Notes under the pieces: model-generated
Told to the model about the DNA's origin: nothing
Seen by the model: the letters and a program-made list of their open reading frames with translations, nothing else
The model's database searches: none
Shown: positions 7,499 through 10,482 of the stretch, piece by piece
How positions within the stretch are numbered: the first letter of the stretch is position 1
Layout of the letters: every line of letters begins with the position of its first letter
Program-made: the position numbers and the translations under genes
NCBI GenBank assembly: GCA_903859075.1
Contig: CAIOLF010000027.1
Coordinates: forward strand, 1 to 10,482
Source of the DNA: Candidatus Buchananbacteria bacterium
GTDB taxonomy: Bacteria; Patescibacteriota; Patescibacteriia; 2-01-FULL-39-33
Reading direction: 5' to 3'
DNA length: 10,482 nt

Positions 7499-8068
7499 TT
7501 ATCCGTTGACTCTTTCCACGTATTCTCCCGATTCAGTGTTGATGCGGATGACGTCGCCTTCTTTGACAAACAGCGGCACTTGAATATTCAGGCCGGTTTC
7601 CAGCTCGGCGGTCTTGGTGACGCGGCCCTGGGCGGAATCGCCCTTGACGCCTTCCGGAGCGGAGACGATCCGCAGCTCTACTTTTGGCAAGACTGAGATG
7701 GAGACAGGATTGCCGTTGAAGTATAAGGCATCGACTTTGTCGCCTTCTTTGAGATATCCGATCTTGTCCCCGACGCTTTCTTTAGCGATGGAAAATTGTT
7801 CAAAATCGTCCTGGGACATGAAATAATAATTGGTGCCGTCATTATAGAGATAGTCGGCCTTTTTGCGCATTAAGTCGGCTTCTTCGACGCGATCGCCCGG
7901 ATGGAAGTTCACTTGGGCGACCTTGCCGTTTAACAGATTTTTCATCTTGGTCTGCATGACTGGCTTGCGTTGCTGCATGCGGACAAAATTGGCTTCAGCG
8001 ACCACGTAGGGCTCTCCTTCGTAAAGGATATTTAAGCCCTTTTTGATATCGTTCAAACTTGAAAGCAT
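7499..8068 (-). CDS. efp: Translation elongation factor P
   Basis: EF-P enters the ribosomal E site and speeds peptide bond formation at proline runs. 189 residues with all three beta-barrel domains: an N-terminal KOW-like domain (NDIKKGLNILYEGEPYVV), the OB domain (from about 65, VEEADLMRKKADYLYNDG) and the C-terminal OB domain ending GLNIQVPLFVKEGDVIRINTESGEYVERV. The tip loop that carries the modified lysine is atypical. Aligned without gaps from GEPY, canonical FVKPGKGQAF is FVRMQQRKPV here, so K34 of E. coli is Q33, with R34 and K35 just after. The usual lysine modification at that exact position is therefore impossible, while the loop stays basic. It is the last gene of the rpsF operon, starting 12 bases after the rpsR stop with no clear Shine-Dalgarno, and it ends just before the shared terminator. 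Confidence 0.93.
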   Translation of the reverse strand: MLSSLNDIKKGLNILYEGEPYVVAEANFVRMQQRKPVMQTKMKNLLNGKVAQVNFHPGDRVEEADLMRKKADYLYNDGTNYYFMSQDDFEQFSIAKESVGDKIGYLKEGDKVDALYFNGNPVSISVLPKVELRIVSAPEGVKGDSAQGRVTKTAELETGLNIQVPLFVKEGDVIRINTESGEYVERVNG

Positions 8069-8080
8069 AGGATATTATTT

Positions 8081-8320
8081 TTATTTGGTGACAAAGGGCA
8101 GAATCGCCATGATCCGGGAGCGTTTGATGGCCTCGGCCAGCTTGCGCTGATGCTTGGAGCAGACGCCGCTGCGCTTGCGCGGGACTATCTTGGAATAAGA
8201 CGAAGTGAAGCGTCGCAGCAAATTGGCATTTTTATAATCCAAATAATGGATATTGTTGATGCAAAAATAGCAAGCGCGTTCCTTTTGCAATAGGTTGGTT
8301 TGTTTTTTCTTATTGTCCAT
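8081..8320 (-). CDS. rpsR: Small ribosomal subunit protein bS18
   Basis: bS18 binds with S6 to the 16S rRNA central domain in the platform of the 30S subunit. 79 residues, normal length, with the family core: YLDYKNANLLRRFTSSYSKIVPRKRSGVCSKHQRKLAEAIKRSRIMAILPF. Four likely zinc ligands are present, C17 and C20 (CYFC) and C54 and H57 (CSKH), so this is the zinc-binding form of S18 rather than the cysteine-free form. It sits between ssb and efp in the rpsF operon. Its ATG lies five bases after the ssb stop, with only A and T between, so translation probably continues from ssb. The N-terminus is short and lysine-rich. Confidence 0.95.
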   Translation of the reverse strand: MDNKKKQTNLLQKERACYFCINNIHYLDYKNANLLRRFTSSYSKIVPRKRSGVCSKHQRKLAEAIKRSRIMAILPFVTK

Positions 8321-8325
8321 ATTTT

Positions 8326-8790
8326 TTAAAAGGGTATGTCTTCAATTTTTATTTCTTCTTCGCCGCCACTGGTCGGCTCAACCGGGCCGAGGCTTTGCGG
8401 TGCCGCGGGCGCCGCATAGGAAGCGTCGCCGCCGAAGTTTTGTTTGGTTCCGGCCTCGCCGCTAGGACGCGGTCCGAGCTGGATATTTTCAGCGACAATC
8501 TCCGTTTTCCAGTGCCGGACCCCCGCTTGGTCATCCCAATTTCTGGTCTGCAATCTTCCTTCCACCATGCACATCCGGCCTTTGGCCAGGTATTGTCCGG
8601 CGATTTCCGCCAGCTTGCCCCAGGCGACGACATTATGGAATTCCGCCTGTTCCTGTTTTTGGCCTTGCTGATTGTTCCAGACGCGGTTAGTGGCAACGGT
8701 GAAATTGGCTACGGTCTGACCTCCGGGAGTATTGCGGGTCTCCGGATTAGCCGTGAGATTGCCGATAATAATGGCTTTGTTGAGGTTCAT
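8326..8790 (-). CDS. ssb: Single-stranded DNA-binding protein
   Basis: SSB coats single-stranded DNA in replication and repair and recruits partners through its C-terminal tip. 154 residues. The OB fold (about 1-107) starts MNLNKAIIIGNLTANPETRNTPGG and contains FHNVVAWGKLAEIAGQYLAKG and VEGRLQTRNWDD. A flexible Gly/Ala/Pro-rich linker follows. The end is the acidic interaction tip EEIKIEDIPF, matching the usual DDIPF. The position between rpsF and rpsR is a widespread bacterial arrangement. Its start is 40 bases after the rpsF stop with no Shine-Dalgarno. A 138-residue open frame on the opposite strand is a shadow without family features. Confidence 0.96.
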   Translation of the reverse strand: MNLNKAIIIGNLTANPETRNTPGGQTVANFTVATNRVWNNQQGQKQEQAEFHNVVAWGKLAEIAGQYLAKGRMCMVEGRLQTRNWDDQAGVRHWKTEIVAENIQLGPRPSGEAGTKQNFGGDASYAAPAAPQSLGPVEPTSGGEEEIKIEDIPF

Positions 8791-8830
8791 AAATTTTATG
8801 TTTATGAGTAAATTTTTATGGAGTTAATTA

Positions 8831-9307
8831 TTAAACTAAGTCATCCGTCTTTAAAATCTCGTCTAATTTCTCGTCGAGATTTTTAAAATTGATTTTTTTA
8901 ACCTCGGTCTTTTTGGCCGGTCTCTCTTCGGCCGGTTTTTCTTTTACCAGCTCGCTTCTTTCTTCCTGAGCTTCTCTTTTTTGCCGGGAAATTTCTTCCG
9001 CGGTAATTTTTTTCTTGGAAATTATCTGGGCCCGCAGTATCTGCTTATCCAGGCGCAGGGAGTTAGTGATGATTTTGAGCGCTTCGCCGCCAGGCAACTC
9101 GAATTCGGCTACCACGTAGTAGCCGTGAGCCACTTTGCTGATCGGGTAGGCCAGCTTCTTTTTTCCCAAAAATTCTTGGTAACCTAAAGTCGCTCCGTTT
9201 TTAACGAGCAGGGCGTCGACTTTTTCTTTGATGCCTTTGAGCTCGTTCTCGGTGTACTGGTTGGAAACAATGTAGAGCAGTTCGTAATTTTTTTCTGTCT
9301 CTGACAT
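8831..9307 (-). CDS. rpsF: Small ribosomal subunit protein bS6 with C-terminal extension
   Basis: S6 pairs with S18 on the 16S rRNA platform. The ferredoxin-like core (about 6-98) is clear: NYELLYIVSNQYTENELKGIKEKVDALL, then FLGKKKLAYPISKVAHGYYVVAEFELPGG and LRLDKQILRAQI. About 60 residues follow that are mostly charged (Lys, Glu, Arg) and end in a likely short helix, NLDEKLDEILKTDDLV. E. coli S6 also has an acidic tail, but this one is of another kind and may contact RNA or other proteins. It is the first gene of the operon and has a leader of about 180 nt with a terminator hairpin 38 bases before the start codon. No Shine-Dalgarno is seen before the ATG at 9307. Confidence 0.94.
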   Translation of the reverse strand: MSETEKNYELLYIVSNQYTENELKGIKEKVDALLVKNGATLGYQEFLGKKKLAYPISKVAHGYYVVAEFELPGGEALKIITNSLRLDKQILRAQIISKKKITAEEISRQKREAQEERSELVKEKPAEERPAKKTEVKKINFKNLDEKLDEILKTDDLV

Positions 9308-9344
9308 AAGTTTTATTGCGTTAATGGTTATTATTTAGCGATTT

Positions 9345-9369
9345 AAAAAACGCCCAGGCAAAGCCCGGG
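9345..9369 (-). terminator. Intrinsic terminator in the rpsF leader
   Basis: Read on the minus strand, CCCGGGC pairs with GCCTGGG (one G-U) around a TTT loop, then CG and six Ts (plus-strand As 9345-9350). It lies between the rpsF promoter and the rpsF start, so it would stop transcription before the operon unless it is prevented from forming. No T-run follows on the plus strand, so it is not a terminator for the methyltransferase side. Confidence 0.75.
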
Positions 9370-9489
9370 GTTATCTAGGGATATTTGCCTTTTCCTGGCT
9401 GGTAAGTGTCCGTCAGGATAATCTTGTCTGACGTCGCTGATGCTGCGGCGAGACGAAGTGGGAAAGGAAATTTGATATTTTTTTCAAGC
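9345..9489 (-). ncRNA. Structured rpsF-operon leader, candidate attenuator
   Basis: From the predicted start near 9489 the minus-strand transcript can form hairpins at 9432-9455 (CGUC with GACG plus GC with GC, two-base bulge) and 9411-9433 (perfect CGUCAG with CUGACG, 11-nt loop). These share two bases and so exclude each other. Further on, AGGCAAA (plus 9384-9390) can pair exactly with UUUGCCU (plus 9356-9362), which is the loop and 3' arm of the terminator; that would be an antiterminator. There is no ATG in the leader, so a leader-peptide mechanism is unlikely. S6:S18 is known to bind a structured motif with a CCG triplet in its own mRNA in other bacteria. A CCG is present in the first hairpin, but I cannot confirm the motif. 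Confidence 0.5.
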
Positions 9490-9495
9490 AATGGT

Positions 9496-9524
9496 ATCTT
9501 AGCATGGTTGGAAACAAGTGTCAA
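9496..9524 (-). promoter_or_regulatory. Promoter of the rpsF-ssb-rpsR-efp operon
   Basis: On the minus strand TTGACA (9524-9519) and TAAGAT (9501-9496) are 17 bases apart, and the -10 is preceded by TG one base away (extended -10). Transcription would start near 9489, giving a leader of about 180 nt before the rpsF ATG. Confidence 0.8.
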
Positions 9525-9537
9525 GAGGTGCTATAAT
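9508..9537 (+). promoter_or_regulatory. Promoter of the methyltransferase gene, leaderless
   Basis: TTGGAA (9508-9513) and a perfect TATAAT (9532-9537) are 18 bases apart, with TG one base before the -10 (extended -10). The expected start, seven bases after the -10, is 9544, which is the A of the start codon. The mRNA would thus have no 5' leader. The element overlaps the rpsF promoter on the other strand. Confidence 0.7.
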
Positions 9538-9543
9538 GCTTAT

Positions 9544-10482
9544 ATGATTAAATATATTTTTATTTTAGGCAAGACCCCGAAACTGTCAATTGCCGAAATT
9601 AAGGCGGTTGTGCCGCAGTTAAAAATTATCCAGACGGACGATTATTATTTGCTGGGAGAGTCCCAACGTTTTGATTGCCAAGAGATTCTCAACCGCCTTG
9701 GCGGGACGGTTAAAATCGGAATTTATCTTGGGCCCAAAATTGCCGAGGGTCCGATCTTGGGAGCCGCTGCCTCCAAGGAGCCGGGCCAGCGTTTTAATTT
9801 CGGCTTCAGTTTTTATGGCGCCAAGCCGGCCGGTCCGGGCATGAAAATAAAAAAACTTTTGCAAGAGCAAGGCATCGGCGCGCGCTTGGTAACCAGCCGC
9901 GAGCCGGTTTTGTCATCGGTGATCGTCAAAAAAGAGAAGTGCCAGGATTATCTGGTCGGTTCGGGTTGGTTCGGCGTTACCTGCGCCGTGCAGGATTTTA
10001 GAGGATACGGCGAGCTGGATTACGGCCGGCCGAAAGCGGATGCTTTTTCTGGCATGCTGCCGCCCAAATTGGCCAAGATAATGCTGAATTTGTCAGGCGT
10101 CGGGCCAAATGACGCCCTACTGGATCCTTTTTGCGGTTCCGGCACTGTTTTAAATTCCGCGCTTGAGCGTGGCTGCCGTGATCTTCTTGGCAGCGATCTG
10201 TCGGAGAAAGCGGTCCTCAATGCCCAGAAGAATGCCGATTGGCTGATCGAAAAATTAAGAATTAAGAATTATGAATTAAAAATTTTTAATTGTGATGTGC
10301 GACAGCTGTCGCAAAAGCTTGCCAAAAATTCAATAGCGGCGATCGTGACGGAGCCGTTTCTGGGCCAGCCGATAAAAGGCAATGAAAAAGAGGGGACAAT
10401 TAAAAAGATTGCCGCCGAAGTGGAAGAATTATATTCGGCTGCCGCCGGTGAGTTTAAAAAAGTTCTTCAAGCTGGCGGCCGG
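9544..10482 (+). CDS. TRM11-like SAM-dependent methyltransferase (3' end cut by window)
   Basis: Open to the window edge; 313 residues are seen. The N-terminal part (about 1-150) starts YIFILGKTPKLSIAEIKAV and holds FGFSFYG and VTSREPVLSSVIVKKEK, the pattern of the THUMP-type RNA-binding region of TRM11/UPF0020 proteins. After DYGRPKADAFSGMLPPKLAKIML comes SAM-binding motif I, DPFCGSGT (194-201), then GSDLSEKAV and a catalytic-loop motif TEPFLGQP (269-276). Classical N-methylating members have D/N-PP-Y there; the EPFLG form is divergent, so the substrate is uncertain (tRNA guanosine is likely for the family, DNA less so). Residues 237-248 (KLRIKNYELKIF) are encoded by an AT-rich repeat inside the methyltransferase fold. 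The start at 9544 sits on the predicted transcription start. It diverges from rpsF. Confidence 0.85.
   Translation, partial: MIKYIFILGKTPKLSIAEIKAVVPQLKIIQTDDYYLLGESQRFDCQEILNRLGGTVKIGIYLGPKIAEGPILGAAASKEPGQRFNFGFSFYGAKPAGPGMKIKKLLQEQGIGARLVTSREPVLSSVIVKKEKCQDYLVGSGWFGVTCAVQDFRGYGELDYGRPKADAFSGMLPPKLAKIMLNLSGVGPNDALLDPFCGSGTVLNSALERGCRDLLGSDLSEKAVLNAQKNADWLIEKLRIKNYELKIFNCDVRQLSQKLAKNSIAAIVTEPFLGQPIKGNEKEGTIKKIAAEVEELYSAAAGEFKKVLQAGGR
10252..10287 (+). repeat. AT-rich repeat inside the methyltransferase gene
   Basis: About 36 bases of AATTAAGAATTA/GAATTATGAATTAAAAATT type sequence are nearly free of G and C, unlike the moderately GC-rich coding sequence around them. They read in frame as KLRIKNYELKIF. 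The same unit vocabulary occurs in the intergenic repeat at 7355-7498. I recall IKNYEL-type peptides as common where such repeats enter CPR genes; copies elsewhere cannot be checked here. Confidence 0.55.

Noticed and set aside
8395..8811. 138-residue open frame opposite ssb
   Set aside because: Antisense shadow of a confident gene with no recognisable family pattern.
9308..9543. tRNA or other stable RNA gene in the rpsF-methyltransferase gap
   Set aside because: No cloverleaf, no T-loop GTTCRANNC pattern; the hairpins fit a leader with a terminator.
1..10482. CRISPR array, transposase or toxin-antitoxin system
   Set aside because: No regular spaced repeats, no transposase or toxin-like genes found on either strand.

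Overview
The window looks like a chromosomal segment of a Candidate Phyla Radiation (Patescibacteria) bacterium, probably of Parcubacteria type. This is inferred from protein style, not from a marker search. The signs are short, AT-rich gene starts mostly without a Shine-Dalgarno, a membrane-anchored surface protein with a tail-fibre type (peptidase S74) domain, an EF-P with an unusual tip loop, ribosomal protein S6 with a long charged tail, a TRM11-like methyltransferase, and AT-rich 'AATTAAGAATT' repeats between and inside genes. Coding regions are moderately GC-rich; the gaps between them are strongly AT-rich.

Layout. Bases 1-242 have no gene but hold a consensus promoter (95-124) followed by a possible RNA hairpin ending in six Ts (about 131-205). 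Five genes then run on the plus strand: a small MerR/excisionase-type helix-turn-helix protein, a large exported S74-domain surface protein, the DNA translocase FtsK, a RodZ-like membrane HTH protein spaced 3 nt from ftsK, and, after a long inverted repeat, recA. recA converges on a minus-strand operon that reads rpsF, ssb, rpsR, efp (9307 down to 7499). The two meet at a hairpin terminator nested between repeat arms. The rpsF operon and a plus-strand, truncated SAM-dependent methyltransferase diverge from one 236-base gap holding two overlapping promoters.

Function. The genes are mostly housekeeping: chromosome segregation and division (FtsK), cell shape or surface (RodZ-like, S74 protein), recombination (RecA), single-strand DNA binding (SSB), the small ribosomal subunit (S6, S18), translation elongation (EF-P) and RNA or DNA methylation.

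I see no defence island, CRISPR array, transposase, rRNA or tRNA. The most interesting signals are regulatory. The rpsF operon has a roughly 180-nt leader with an intrinsic terminator and a competing pairing, which suggests attenuation. The methyltransferase appears to be transcribed as a leaderless mRNA. A promoter-hairpin-T6 unit lies at the left edge. Protein-level oddities are the EF-P tip, the acidic tail of FtsK, and an S74 autoprotease domain placed inside the surface protein rather than at its end.
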